From Pseudochryseolinea flava (GTDB taxonomy: Bacteria > Bacteroidota > Bacteroidia > Cytophagales > Cyclobacteriaceae), in assembly GCF_003286915.1 (NCBI RefSeq), contig NZ_QMFY01000027.1:1-41580 (forward strand): a DNA stretch of 41,580 bases. Reading direction: 5' to 3'. The translations under genes were made by a program, and so were the position numbers. The notes under the pieces were generated by a model. That model did not search any database and had not been told where the DNA came from. It saw nothing but the letters and a program-made list of their open reading frames with translations. The first letter of the stretch is position 1, and each line of letters starts with the position of its first letter. Of this stretch, positions 15,670-24,038 are shown piece after piece.

Positions 15670-16275
15670 ATGTTGCGTTCATCGTACTCCAAGGAACATG
15701 TTGAAGCAGGTTGTGACGAAGCCGGGCGAGGTTGCCTTGCGGGCCCCGTCGTTGCCGCGGCAGTAGTACTTCCCAAAAAGTATAAGCACAAACTCCTCAA
15801 CGATTCCAAACAACTTACGCGACAAGAACGTGAGACGCTACGCTTCGACATTGAACGTGACGCCATGGCTTGGGCTGTAGCGGAAGTCGACCACGAAGAA
15901 ATCGATCGCATCAATATTTTAAATGCTTCGTTTTTAGCGATGCATAAAGCCATTGATCAATTGAGTGTACGCCCCTCCCTGCTACTCATCGATGGCAATC
16001 GCTTTAAACAATATCCCGACATCAATCATCAGTGCATCATTAAAGGCGATGGAAAATTTCTCTCCATTGCAGCGGCATCGATTCTAGCCAAAACGTATCG
16101 CGACGATATGATGCAAAACCTCGCACAACAATACCCCGGCTATTTCTGGGAAACCAACGTCGGATACCCAACGCAAGCACACCGCGAAGGAATTAAACAA
16201 CTTGGCATTACGCCGTTTCATCGAAAATCGTTTACCTTACTGCCGGATCAGCTCGAATTGTTTGAAGAACAGTGA
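15670..16275 (+). CDS. rnhB: Ribonuclease HII
   Basis: The 201-residue protein matches RNase HII throughout. The catalytic acidic residues are visible: Asp16 and Glu17 in CDEAGRGCLAGP, Asp108 in LLLIDGNRF and Asp145 in KTYRDDMM. The block ILAKTYRD and the C-terminal HRKSFTLLP are also typical. The enzyme cleaves RNA in RNA-DNA hybrids and single ribonucleotides in DNA. It is divergent from the Nudix operon across about 160 bases that include TTTGTAAC at 15550-15557. The ATG at 15670 gives the normal family length. Confidence 0.95.
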   Translation: MLRSSYSKEHVEAGCDEAGRGCLAGPVVAAAVVLPKKYKHKLLNDSKQLTRQERETLRFDIERDAMAWAVAEVDHEEIDRINILNASFLAMHKAIDQLSVRPSLLLIDGNRFKQYPDINHQCIIKGDGKFLSIAAASILAKTYRDDMMQNLAQQYPGYFWETNVGYPTQAHREGIKQLGITPFHRKSFTLLPDQLELFEEQ

Positions 16276-16276
16276 G

Positions 16277-16310
16277 GAAGCTGAAAGCAGAAAGCCTAAA
16301 GCTGAAAGAG
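16277..16310. repeat. Degenerate heptamer array, GAAAGCT type
   Basis: Directly after the rnhB stop, units read gaagct, gaaagca, gaaagcc, taaagct, gaaagag, with a 7-base period. The region from 16276 to 16377 has no other feature. Confidence 0.7.
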
Positions 16311-16377
16311 GAACGTTGCGCACCTTATGCTGGGAAATCAACTTGGTATTCTTCGGATGAGCTAACACAAAACCACC

Positions 16378-17148
16378 ATGTGTCTTATTTTCATATCGCT
16401 TAAAGCACATCCTACTTACAAACTTATCGTGGCAGCGAATCGCGATGAGTTCTACAATCGAAAAACGGAAGCTGCACATTTTTGGAAAGATCATCCACAG
16501 ATACTCGGCGGTCGTGATCTCGAAGCCAATGGAACGTGGATGGCCATGGCAAAGGATGGTAAAATTAGCATGCTTACCAACTATCGCGATCCGCAAAATA
16601 TAAATCCCGCAGCACCTTCGCGTGGTATGCTCGTGTCGGATTATCTCATCGAAAAGACAACAGCAGAAAATTATATTAATACCATTGCCGTCAACGGAAA
16701 AGCCTATAACGGATTTAATTTGATTGTCGGAAACCCTGAAGCCCTTTGGTACTATTCGAATTACCGCGATGGCGTGTCCAAAATTTCGGAAGGTCTTCAC
16801 GGATTGAGCAATCACTTACTTGATTCGCCTTGGCCGAAAGTGCTTCGCGGAAACAAAAAGTTTAAAGAAACATTGTCGCAGCCAATAATCACGCCAGCGT
16901 CGCTCTTCGACATTTTGTACGACGAGCAGCTTGCGCCAGACACCGAACTGCCGCAAACCGGATTACCGCTCGATCGTGAGCGCGCATTATCTTCCATGTT
17001 CATTAAAACCGACAACTATGGGTCGCGCTGCAGTACCGTCGTATTGGTCGATCAACATGATCATGTTATCTTTAGTGAGCGCATCTACGACTTAAAAACT
17101 TTCGATCACAGTACACAAACTTTTGAATTCGATATCGCGAAGCGCTAA
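16378..17148 (+). CDS. NRDE/TANGO2-family protein
   Basis: The 256-residue protein begins MCLIFISLKAHPTYKLIVAANRDEFYNRKTE in essence; the N-terminal Met-Cys and the NRDE motif (residues 21-24) define the NRDE/TANGO2 family, whose Cys2 is thought to be an N-terminal nucleophile. Other family blocks are LGGRDLEANGTWMA and NYRDP, and the C-terminal YGSRCSTVVLVD. The biochemical role is not settled; eukaryotic TANGO2 is linked to haem and lipid handling. The next gene, an alpha/beta hydrolase, starts eight bases after the stop, so the two form an operon. Confidence 0.88.
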   Translation: MCLIFISLKAHPTYKLIVAANRDEFYNRKTEAAHFWKDHPQILGGRDLEANGTWMAMAKDGKISMLTNYRDPQNINPAAPSRGMLVSDYLIEKTTAENYINTIAVNGKAYNGFNLIVGNPEALWYYSNYRDGVSKISEGLHGLSNHLLDSPWPKVLRGNKKFKETLSQPIITPASLFDILYDEQLAPDTELPQTGLPLDRERALSSMFIKTDNYGSRCSTVVLVDQHDHVIFSERIYDLKTFDHSTQTFEFDIAKR

Positions 17149-17156
17149 ATAAGCTG

Positions 17157-18011
17157 ATGAATAAAAAAGATAAGACACCGTTTCTATTAAAATTCGTACG
17201 CTGGTTCTTTCCCAAGCTGGAACGCGTAGCGCCACCGTTGGCACATCGCTACTTCCGAAAAATATTCTTCTCTCCTTTGCGTTATCCTGTTCCGGAAAAA
17301 GAACGCCAGGCGGAAAATTTCGCGAAGCCTTTTTCCTTAAATGTTGAAGGAAAAAACATTCACGGATATCGCTGGGGCGAATCGAAATCTTATGTGCTCT
17401 GTATTCATGGATGGGCAGGGCGCGGAACGCAATTCAGGCGATTCATCAAGCCGTTACAGGCAGCAGGGCTCAGTGTCGTCGCTTTCGACGGACCAGCACA
17501 TGGAAAATCGGATGGATCTAAAACACAGATTCTTGAATTCGAGCTAGTCTTGAAACAAATTCTCGCGCAGGAAGGTATGCCAGTGGGCGTGATTTGTCAC
17601 TCCTTCGGTGGAGGTGCGGCATTATTTGCTACCATGAACGGGCTTGAGTTTAAAAGGATCGTAAACATTGGTTCGCCAACGATTGGTGATGAGATCATCA
17701 AAACTTACTTGCGAAATATCAATGGTTCGTGGTCAACAGGAGAACACTTCAAGACCTACATGCAAAAAACATATGGAAGACCCTTCGATGAATTTACAGC
17801 AATGTACTTTGTCAAACATCTTCCTCATCACGTTGACTTATTGCTCATCCACGATGAAGATGATCGTGAGGTAACGATTAAACATGCTGAAGCACTTATC
17901 CAAATTTATCCCAGTGCGCACCTCATGCGAACGAAAGGGCTCGGTCATACACGAATTTTGAAGGACGACGCCGTGATCCAAGCCGCGGTTGAATTTGTAC
18001 TGCATCCCTGA
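17157..18011 (+). CDS. Alpha/beta hydrolase
   Basis: The 284-residue protein has an amphipathic N-terminus and then an alpha/beta hydrolase core: the oxyanion HGWAG (84-88), AFDGPAHGKSDG (109-120), the nucleophile elbow CHSFGGG (147-153, Ser149), an acid in IHDEDDREV (about 235) and the histidine in GLGHTRIL (His264). The residue pattern resembles serine aminopeptidase-like or acyl hydrolases. No signal peptide is present, although the first 40 residues are basic and hydrophobic and could be membrane-associated. It is the second gene of the NRDE operon. The substrate is unknown. Confidence 0.85.
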   Translation: MNKKDKTPFLLKFVRWFFPKLERVAPPLAHRYFRKIFFSPLRYPVPEKERQAENFAKPFSLNVEGKNIHGYRWGESKSYVLCIHGWAGRGTQFRRFIKPLQAAGLSVVAFDGPAHGKSDGSKTQILEFELVLKQILAQEGMPVGVICHSFGGGAALFATMNGLEFKRIVNIGSPTIGDEIIKTYLRNINGSWSTGEHFKTYMQKTYGRPFDEFTAMYFVKHLPHHVDLLLIHDEDDREVTIKHAEALIQIYPSAHLMRTKGLGHTRILKDDAVIQAAVEFVLHP

Positions 18012-18046
18012 TCTTTATTGCAACAGGCGTGACATATATTGCGTGG

Positions 18047-18075
18047 TTTGTAACTTTTTGTCATACGAGACGTCA
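18047..18075 (+). promoter_or_regulatory. Candidate ECF-type promoter
   Basis: TTTGTAAC at 18047-18054 is followed, 16 bases after the AAC, by CGTC, the general layout of ECF promoters (-35 ending in AAC, -10 CGTC). It lies 36 bases after the hydrolase stop and about 155 bases upstream of the ABC ATPase gene. Which sigma factor would use it is unknown; one ECF gene is present at 2702. Confidence 0.35.
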
Positions 18076-18230
18076 AGGAACAGAAATTAAGCGCCATTCA
18101 TGCTAACAAATTAACCGGTTGTTTAAACTTGACAGTATGAAGGCGTGCGTGCCTGAACATTGCCAGAAAACTTTTTAACTTTCACCCTCATCCCTGTAAT
18201 TAGACCGTTAAATCCGATACTAATTGAGCC

Positions 18231-18953
18231 ATGAAAATCATAGAAACACACCACATTTCGCGAATGTATAAGATGGGCGACAACATTGTGAACGCCCTGC
18301 AAGACATTTCAATTTCGATCGATAAAGGAGAATATGTGGCTTTTATGGGACCATCAGGATCGGGTAAATCGACACTGATGAACATCGTCGGATGTCTCGA
18401 TACGCCTACTTCTGGCACGTATAGCCTTAACAATCACTTGGTGAGTGAGATGACTGAAAATGAACTCGCCGAGGTTAGAAATAAAGAAATTGGATTCGTG
18501 TTTCAAACCTTCAACCTGCTTCCTCGGGCTACTGCACTTGAGAACGTAGCCCTTCCATTAATTTATGCCGGTTATTCTAAATCTGACCGCGAAGAAATGG
18601 CGATGGAAGCGTTGAAGAATGTTGACCTTGCTACACGTCATCACCACAAACCAAACGAACTTTCCGGCGGACAACGTCAACGTGTGGCGATTGCGCGCGC
18701 GCTGGTAAACAACCCGTCTATCATACTCGCCGATGAACCTACCGGTAACTTGGATAGTAAAACATCGTACGACATCATGGCGCTGTTTCAAGAATTGCAC
18801 GACAAGGGTAATACCATCATCATGGTAACGCACGAAGACGATATCGCGCACTATTCGCATCGCATTATCCGCCTTCGCGATGGACTGATCGAATGGGATC
18901 GTAAGAATGAAAATGTATCTCGCGGAAGACCGTTAGTAGAAACAAAAGCGTGA
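18231..18953 (+). CDS. LolD/MacB-type ABC transporter ATPase
   Basis: The 240-residue ATPase has Walker [10 protein letters not shown] (40-48), the signature LSGGQ (144-148) and Walker B IILADEP (164-170). The sequence [10 protein letters not shown] and [13 protein letters not shown] are typical of the type VII MacB/LolD/FtsE-like subfamily, which drives lipoprotein release, tripartite efflux or cell-division complexes by mechanotransmission. No FtsX-like or MacB permease is encoded beside it in this window, so the partner is elsewhere. The start ATG at 18231 is well placed. Substrate identity cannot be inferred. Confidence 0.9.
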   Translation: MKIIETHHISRMYKMGDNIVNALQDISISIDKGEYVAFMGPSGSGKSTLMNIVGCLDTPTSGTYSLNNHLVSEMTENELAEVRNKEIGFVFQTFNLLPRATALENVALPLIYAGYSKSDREEMAMEALKNVDLATRHHHKPNELSGGQRQRVAIARALVNNPSIILADEPTGNLDSKTSYDIMALFQELHDKGNTIIMVTHEDDIAHYSHRIIRLRDGLIEWDRKNENVSRGRPLVETKA

Positions 18954-18955
18954 GC

Positions 18956-18990
18956 GAAAGTTTAAAGTGTAAGGTTAAAAGTCTAAAGTT
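18956..18990. repeat. Degenerate heptamer array, AAAGTTT type
   Basis: Starting three bases after the ABC ATPase stop, five 7-base units read gaaagtt, taaagtg, taaggtt, aaaagtc, taaagtt. Confidence 0.65.
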
Positions 18991-19041
18991 TGAATGCATT
19001 TAACTCGAACACTCACGTCAACACCTCAACACGTCCCCAAT

Positions 19042-19590
19042 ATGAAGATCTATACCAAAACCGGCGACCAAGGCACTACCGGACTCTTCGGGGGAAAGCG
19101 TGTTCCGAAAGACGACCTGCGCATCGAAACGTACGGTACCATCGACGAGCTGAACTCGTGGATCGGTTTGCTTCGTGATCAACCTGTAAATCAATCGCGC
19201 GAAGAAATTCTACTCCATATTCAAGATCGTTTGTTCACGATCGGATCAATACTTGCTACCGAACCTGGAAACACGAAAGTCAAAATTCCAGCCCTTATAG
19301 AAGACGATATCACAACTTTAGAACAAGCTATTGACGGCATGGATGCTTTGCTCCCGCCGATGCGCTTTTTTGTTCTTCCGGGCGGCCATGTCAGCGTGTC
19401 CAACGGCCACATTGCACGTACGGTATGCCGACGCGCCGAGCGTCTTACCATTTCACTATCGCGCCAAGCGGAAGTGCTTCCCATCGTGATTAAATACCTT
19501 AACCGTCTTTCCGATTACATATTTGTGCTTTGCCGTAAAATGGCGCATGAATTAAATGCCCCTGAGGCGCCTTGGAAACCGAAAATGTAG
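19042..19590 (+). CDS. PduO-type cob(I)alamin adenosyltransferase
   Basis: From the ATG at 19042 the protein has 182 residues and starts with the family hallmark MKIYTKTGDQGTTGLFGGKR, which forms the ATP-binding site. Later blocks include RIETYGTIDELNS, VCRRAERL and the C-terminal YLNRLSDYIFVLCRKM. The enzyme transfers the 5'-deoxyadenosyl group of ATP to cobalt(I) corrinoid, giving adenosylcobalamin in the cytoplasm. An upstream in-frame start at 18994 would add 16 residues that do not belong to the family. The neighbours are unrelated to B12, so this looks like a stand-alone salvage step. Confidence 0.93.
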   Translation: MKIYTKTGDQGTTGLFGGKRVPKDDLRIETYGTIDELNSWIGLLRDQPVNQSREEILLHIQDRLFTIGSILATEPGNTKVKIPALIEDDITTLEQAIDGMDALLPPMRFFVLPGGHVSVSNGHIARTVCRRAERLTISLSRQAEVLPIVIKYLNRLSDYIFVLCRKMAHELNAPEAPWKPKM

Positions 19591-19593
19591 GAA

Positions 19594-19614
19594 GAAAGCA
19601 GAAAGCTGAAAGCT
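19594..19614. repeat. Heptamer array, GAAAGCT type
   Basis: Three units (gaaagca, gaaagct, gaaagct) follow the adenosyltransferase stop by three bases. This is the most regular copy of the A-rich heptamer type in the window. Confidence 0.7.
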
Positions 19615-19739
19615 ATTTATTAGTGTCCGGAAAAATATTTTCATAGCGGCCCAAAAACCCGGATCGCACTTACCCTTATCAACTTTTTGAATGTTCTACT
19701 GAGTCCTCTGATTCGTTCATGCATCAGCCTCTTCTTACT

Positions 19740-19838
19740 GTTCTTTTTGCGTCCCCAAATAGAAAAGTAACAAAAGAAAAAGGGGAAACTTAAACATGCT
19801 GCCCATCGCACATGCCGGGGCTCCCCCGCGTTTAAGTT
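19740..19838. repeat. Structured GC-rich intergenic element
   Basis: This stretch has an A/T-rich half (TTCTTTTTGCG to AGAAAAGTAACAAAAG) resembling dispersed imperfect palindromes I recall from other genomes, then a perfect 9-bp inverted repeat AACTTAAAC (19787-19795) and GTTTAAGTT (19830-19838). The 34-nt loop between them is GC-rich and contains CCGGGG and CCCCCG, able to form an inner stem. No coding frame spans it. It could be a mobile palindromic repeat or a structured RNA; I recognise no family. Confidence 0.4.
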
Positions 19839-19974
19839 GGGCCGCCGCGCACACGCGCAATTAAATTGATTTTTTTAAGGACAAACCCCTGTTTTTTACG
19901 CACTTCAAAAACCATCGATTAGTGATTAAAAACGCGGGTTATTACCAAACTAAAAATTCCAGGGCACTAGTAGC

Positions 19975-19995
19975 TAAAGCTCAAAGCTGAAAGTG
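19975..19995. repeat. Heptamer array upstream of the ilvE-like gene
   Basis: Three units (taaagct, caaagct, gaaagtg) form a second array in the same intergenic region, about 95 bases before the aminotransferase start. Confidence 0.6.
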
Positions 19996-20047
19996 GTTAG
20001 GCTTTTGTTATCGGCATCTCCAAAAATTCCACTAACGTATGTTAGCC

Positions 20048-20077
20048 GTTCCGTTTTTTTAGATACCTTTACGGAAC
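20048..20077 (+). promoter_or_regulatory. Promoter with overlapping inverted repeat upstream of ilvE
   Basis: GTTCCGT (20048-20054) and ACGGAAC (20071-20077) form a perfect 7-bp inverted repeat separated by 16 bases. Inside it, TACCTTTA (20064-20071) resembles a Bacteroidota -7 element, placing transcription start roughly 20 bases before the ATG at 20091. The layout suggests an operator overlapping the promoter, or a short leader hairpin. Confidence 0.4.
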
Positions 20078-20090
20078 TCATTAACCGAAA

Positions 20091-21155
20091 ATGGTCGACA
20101 CTATCAAGATAACCCTGGAAGGGGTTACGGAGTCGCGTTTGCCACAAACCGATTTCAATAATCTTCCTTTTGGTAAAGTTTATACTGACCACATGTTCAT
20201 GGCCGATTATCGCGATGGACAATGGAAGAACTTCCGGATCGTTCCTTACGGACATATGCTGGTAAGCCCTGCTACGCCAGCCATCCATTACGGGCAATCC
20301 ATCTTCGAAGGCATGAAGGCGTATCTCGGCACGAATGGTGAAGTACTCATCTTCAGGCCGCATGACAATCTTCAACGACTGAATCTCTCCGCCGATCGGA
20401 TGTGTATGCCACCCGTTCCTGAGGAGATTTTTATGGAAGGCCTTCGTGAACTCTTGCATGTCGATAAAGCTTGGATTCCTTCAGCACCGGGTAGCTCTCT
20501 GTACATTCGTCCCTTTGTATTTTCAGCTGATGAATACATTGGGATTCGTCCATCGCAGGATTTTACGTTCATGATCATCATGAGTCCTGTTGGCGCGTAT
20601 TATTCTAATCCCGTAAAAGTTAAGATCGAAACACATTATACACGCGCCGTAGCCGGTGGAACGGGTTATGCAAAAGCTGGTGGCAACTACGGTGGCGCCA
20701 TCTATCCGACGAAGCTCGCCGCGCAAGAAGGTTTTCATCAACTCATCTGGACCGATGGTGTGAAACATGAATACATCGAAGAATCAGGCACAATGAACGT
20801 GATGTTTGTCTTCAACGACACCCTGGTGACGCCAGCGTTAAGCGATTCTATCCTCGCCGGCATTACCCGCGACAGTATTGTTAAACTTGCACAGAGCTGG
20901 GGAATGAAAGTTGAAGAGCGAAAAGTATCGGTAAAGGAGATCGTAGCGCACCTCACACAAGGAACATTACAAGAAGCATTTGGCGTGGGTACCGCAGCGA
21001 CTATCGCCAATATTGAAGCAATAGGTTACGAAGGAAACTTATACACGCTCCCGCCGGTGGAGCAACGTGTTATCGCACATAAAATTTATCAAGAATTGGA
21101 TGCAATCAAACGAGGCACACAGCCAGACCGATTTGGGTGGATCATGAAACTGTGA
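20091..21155 (+). CDS. ilvE: Branched-chain amino acid aminotransferase
   Basis: This 354-residue fold-type IV PLP enzyme has the family blocks HYGQSIFEGMKAY (66-78), FRPHDNLQRLNLSADRM (88-104) and AGGTGYAKAGGNYGG, with the Schiff-base lysine at 195. Its length and the KAGGNYG sequence are typical of the large, eukaryote-like IlvE group rather than the 310-residue E. coli type or D-amino acid transaminases. It catalyses the last step of Ile, Leu and Val synthesis with glutamate as donor. No other ilv or leu gene is adjacent. A strong intrinsic terminator follows 36 bases later. Confidence 0.94.
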   Translation: MVDTIKITLEGVTESRLPQTDFNNLPFGKVYTDHMFMADYRDGQWKNFRIVPYGHMLVSPATPAIHYGQSIFEGMKAYLGTNGEVLIFRPHDNLQRLNLSADRMCMPPVPEEIFMEGLRELLHVDKAWIPSAPGSSLYIRPFVFSADEYIGIRPSQDFTFMIIMSPVGAYYSNPVKVKIETHYTRAVAGGTGYAKAGGNYGGAIYPTKLAAQEGFHQLIWTDGVKHEYIEESGTMNVMFVFNDTLVTPALSDSILAGITRDSIVKLAQSWGMKVEERKVSVKEIVAHLTQGTLQEAFGVGTAATIANIEAIGYEGNLYTLPPVEQRVIAHKIYQELDAIKRGTQPDRFGWIMKL

Positions 21156-21190
21156 AACTGTAAACCTTCGATTCGCGTCTAACAAGGTTG

Positions 21191-21226
21191 GTTGGCGGGC
21201 ATGCATTTGTCCGCCAACTTTTTTTT
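21191..21226 (+). terminator. Intrinsic terminator of ilvE
   Basis: GTTGGCGG (21191-21198) pairs perfectly with CCGCCAAC (21211-21218), with a 12-nt loop, followed at once by eight T. It lies within a longer but implausible upstream extension of the next gene, which supports the later ATG for that gene. Confidence 0.92.
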
Positions 21227-21247
21227 GAGTTCGTGCATCTACTCCTC

Positions 21248-21790
21248 ATGAAGAATACGTTACTCCTGTCATTATCCTTATTCGTGTGCATCACATGTTT
21301 CGCGCAACAACAAGTGGTGATCATCCGAAAACAAAATGTTGTCAAGCGATTTGAACCGGGAGATTTGATCAGATACTCTTTATCCGATCGCAAGCAGTTC
21401 AGACTTGAACGGATTGTCGAACTCACCGACACGACCATCATCACGAATAACGACACGGTTCCCTACTACAAAATCATGCTTGTGGATATCGGCGCGCAAC
21501 GCAAAATTACGATACGGGAAATAGGCTTCAACGCGATACTTGCAGGCCTACTCCTGCCATTGGCGGATATGATCAATGTTGGTATTGTACAAGATGAAAA
21601 ATATGAGTTCAGTCGCGGTGTTGGTATTACATCGGCTACACTCATTACTGTTGGCGCACTTATGTACATCCTCGATAGGCCTTATTTCAAGCTAGGCCAT
21701 AGAAATAGAATTCGTATTGTGGACCGCGACTCTCCGTTATTTTTCAGAAGTAAGCCCGTCCACCGAATGTTTGATGTTCCTAGCAACTAG
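21248..21790 (+). CDS. Exported protein of unknown function
   Basis: From the ATG at 21248 the 180-residue protein opens with a signal peptide (MKNTLLLSLSLFVCITCFAQ). The mature part starts with a beta-rich segment (VVIIRKQNVVKRFEPGDLIRYSL... TTIITNNDTVPYY), followed by two hydrophobic stretches (FNAILAGLLLPLADMI and ITSATLITVGALMYIL). This pattern recurs in uncharacterised Bacteroidota proteins but I recognise no named domain. The longer reading from 21188 would run through the ilvE terminator. The last four bases overlap the convergent PorP/SprF gene. Confidence 0.7.
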   Translation: MKNTLLLSLSLFVCITCFAQQQVVIIRKQNVVKRFEPGDLIRYSLSDRKQFRLERIVELTDTTIITNNDTVPYYKIMLVDIGAQRKITIREIGFNAILAGLLLPLADMINVGIVQDEKYEFSRGVGITSATLITVGALMYILDRPYFKLGHRNRIRIVDRDSPLFFRSKPVHRMFDVPSN

Positions 21791-22905
21791 CGTCTTCGTT
21801 TCGATGGCCCCTTTCTTCCTTTCGAACCAGGTTTCTTCATCGAACTTCCTTTAGATTTCACGCCAAGTTTTTTAATGTTCTGATAGCGGTTGTTCGGCGA
21901 ATAAGGCGCTAGTTTTTTCTGGCGCTTATGCAACTGTTTTGGACTCTTACCACTTCTACTCGCACCAAACGAACCCACGGTCTTACGACGGTAGGACACC
22001 GCTGATTTATAATCGGCCCGGAAACGCTCTTTGTAACTTTCGTCGTTGAAGTCAAAACGAATGGTGATCTCATTGGCGGCACCGACAAATCCGCCTACAT
22101 TACCCATAATCGTTTCATAAGAGTAGCCGAGTAGAATGTATTTGGAAGGACGTACGGCCAGTGTGCCACTCGCTACACCACCTGTACGCCAAGAACCGCC
22201 CAAAGTAATGAGGTTATTGTAGGTGTAGAAAAGACCGGCATCAACCGTGTTGTTCACGTTTGATAGTTTACGATATGCTACATAAGGTTCAAGCAAATCT
22301 TCACCACCGCGTATGGGAATCAAGCCTTGAATAAAACTAGAATAGTAATTCGATAACGATGCTTCTTCTTTTAGCCATGTCGACGACAATCTGTTGGCAG
22401 CAATACCCGCTTTCACAAACCGATTTTGATAGTGAATTCCAAAGGAATAATCGTAGTGATTAATCTTCCCTTGCGTGATGGCAACGTACTCTGGATCTTC
22501 TATGCTTCCAATAGGGGCACCGTTGGTTCCGATCGAATTATATTCGCCGGCAACACCCATCGAGAGGCTTGTAAACTTGTTGAATTTTAAATGATACGCG
22601 AACGCCATCGATGCATAGGTATTCCTTAAAAACGTAACATCTTCTTGAAAAACATTTGCTCCGAGACCAAAGCGATGGTTGGCTAGCGGCGTATGCAAAC
22701 TGATAAAGTAGTTTGTTGGCGCACCAGCAACACCACTATAATTCTTGCGGTAAGATGCCGTTACCGATCCATGCGTATGACCTGCAATAGCAGGATTGTA
22801 CATGAATGAATTCGTTAACTTTTGACTGAACAGCGGAATATCCTGTGCTTGCAACGTTGCACAGAAGAGTATCAGTATTCCTTGGAGAAGTAGAAGTTTC
22901 TTCAT
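21787..22905 (-). CDS. PorP/SprF-family type IX secretion membrane protein with basic tail
   Basis: The 372-residue protein has a signal peptide (MKKLLLLQGILILFCATLQAQ) and the family opening QDIPLFSQKLTNSFMYNPAIAGH, followed by beta-barrel strands (GSVTASYRKNYSG, FGLGANVFQED, YASMAFAYHLKF). PorP/SprF proteins sit in the outer membrane and act with the T9SS; paralogues are often encoded beside a cargo with a type B CTD, as here. The last 65 residues are unusual: mostly Lys, Arg, Ser, Gly and Pro (SPKQLHKRQKKLAPYSPN..., GRKGPSKRRR), probably exposed and basic. It is the last gene of a three-gene surface operon. Confidence 0.85.
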   Translation of the reverse strand: MKKLLLLQGILILFCATLQAQDIPLFSQKLTNSFMYNPAIAGHTHGSVTASYRKNYSGVAGAPTNYFISLHTPLANHRFGLGANVFQEDVTFLRNTYASMAFAYHLKFNKFTSLSMGVAGEYNSIGTNGAPIGSIEDPEYVAITQGKINHYDYSFGIHYQNRFVKAGIAANRLSSTWLKEEASLSNYYSSFIQGLIPIRGGEDLLEPYVAYRKLSNVNNTVDAGLFYTYNNLITLGGSWRTGGVASGTLAVRPSKYILLGYSYETIMGNVGGFVGAANEITIRFDFNDESYKERFRADYKSAVSYRRKTVGSFGASRSGKSPKQLHKRQKKLAPYSPNNRYQNIKKLGVKSKGSSMKKPGSKGRKGPSKRRR

Positions 22906-22912
22906 AAGCAGC

Positions 22913-24034
22913 TTAGTTAACTTTGAGAACTGTTACCATTTGCGACTTCGTGTTCATGCCCGACTCTGGATCGCCGTACTCGACTACGCAGATATAACCG
23001 CCAGGGCTTAGTGTCTTGAAATCAAATCCATCTGGATTTAGATACGGAGGTCCATAGTTTGTAAAGTTGTTCCACTCGTGAACTTTCCCACCCCACCGAT
23101 CTAACAACGTTACTTTGTTAACCATAAATTTCTCAATGTTGTCGATCACGAGGTAATCATTAGGATCACCCGTTGAAAAAGGTGTAATAATATCATGAAT
23201 CACCAATTCAACTTCGCGGCTGCCACCAACGGTTACGATTGGCTTTGTAACGGAGCGTCTACTCGTAATTTCAGCGCCGTTGATGACGCTCAATAAATTC
23301 TCGACATGCGTTCCTGGCGCATCCGCTTGAACAACGACAGGTGCTAAATCTGGATTCGCCATAACAACACCGTTTGTCGCGAGTGTAACTTTCGAATCGA
23401 GGCCTGCTAGATTCGCCGTTGTGATTTCCCAATATCGTGTTACATCAACTTCACCAATGTTCCCCGTGGGATCAAATAAAAAGCCACCATCTTCGCCGAA
23501 CACTTGCATGGCGACTTCATCAGTACCATTCCCATCTAGGTAGGCTGGCGCAAATCCTATTGATTCTGTTCCTATCGGGAAAAAATTTCTTCCGCTATGC
23601 AATACATAAAATTTGCCGTCTACATAGGAATCGTCAAATCTGCCCGCTTCGTCTCCATGGATATTTTCACGAACACCGGTATACAAAATTTTTCCACTAC
23701 TGCCTGGCATCAGAAGTCCTGTGTTGAAATAGATCTGTTCCTTGAGGGTGAGTGTACCGTTCGCTATCGTGTTTGTGCCAGAGACAAGATTAAGACTCTG
23801 CACAACAAGATTTCCGCCAATAGTTTGATCGATCGTATTGGGCTGCAACGTAATTCGAAGATTGGCATTCGCGAAATCATAGGTGCTGCCGTTGCTTACA
23901 TTTCCTTTTACCGCAGCAACGATCTCGGTACCATCTGATGCCACAATCGCTGTACCGTTGGCAATGGTTATTTGTGCCGATACCTTTGCTGCGAGGAGCA
24001 AACAAAAGCTAATAACGCTGAACTTGGTCATCAT
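22913..24034 (-). CDS. Secreted protein with T9SS type B (gliding-motility-like) C-terminal domain
   Basis: I start at the ATG at 24034, four bases after the upstream stop (373 residues, signal peptide MMTKFSVISFCLLLAAKVSAQ). The central part is beta-rich and shows no catalytic motif. The last 80 residues (KFMVNKVTLLDRWGGKVHEW, then NPDGFDFKTLSPGGYICVVEY and SQMVTVLKV) match the CHU_C/gliding-motility-associated C-terminal domain, the type B signal of T9SS cargo. It is likely secreted and kept at the surface by the PorP/SprF protein encoded eight bases downstream. It may link the fibre protein encoded upstream to the outer membrane; that is inference. Confidence 0.83.
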   Translation of the reverse strand: MMTKFSVISFCLLLAAKVSAQITIANGTAIVASDGTEIVAAVKGNVSNGSTYDFANANLRITLQPNTIDQTIGGNLVVQSLNLVSGTNTIANGTLTLKEQIYFNTGLLMPGSSGKILYTGVRENIHGDEAGRFDDSYVDGKFYVLHSGRNFFPIGTESIGFAPAYLDGNGTDEVAMQVFGEDGGFLFDPTGNIGEVDVTRYWEITTANLAGLDSKVTLATNGVVMANPDLAPVVVQADAPGTHVENLLSVINGAEITSRRSVTKPIVTVGGSREVELVIHDIITPFSTGDPNDYLVIDNIEKFMVNKVTLLDRWGGKVHEWNNFTNYGPPYLNPDGFDFKTLSPGGYICVVEYGDPESGMNTKSQMVTVLKVN

Positions 24035-24038
24035 ACGC

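Noticed and set aside
16237-16815. 192-residue minus-strand open frame opposite the NRDE gene
   Set aside because: It is an antisense shadow of the NRDE protein gene and the end of rnhB, with no family features.
19974-20459. 161-residue minus-strand open frame opposite the ilvE gene
   Set aside because: It lies almost wholly antisense to a clear aminotransferase with full motifs, has no recognisable domain and would run through the ilvE promoter.
21188-21247. N-terminal extension of the exported protein from 21188
   Set aside because: It would run through the perfect ilvE terminator and put 20 residues before the signal peptide.
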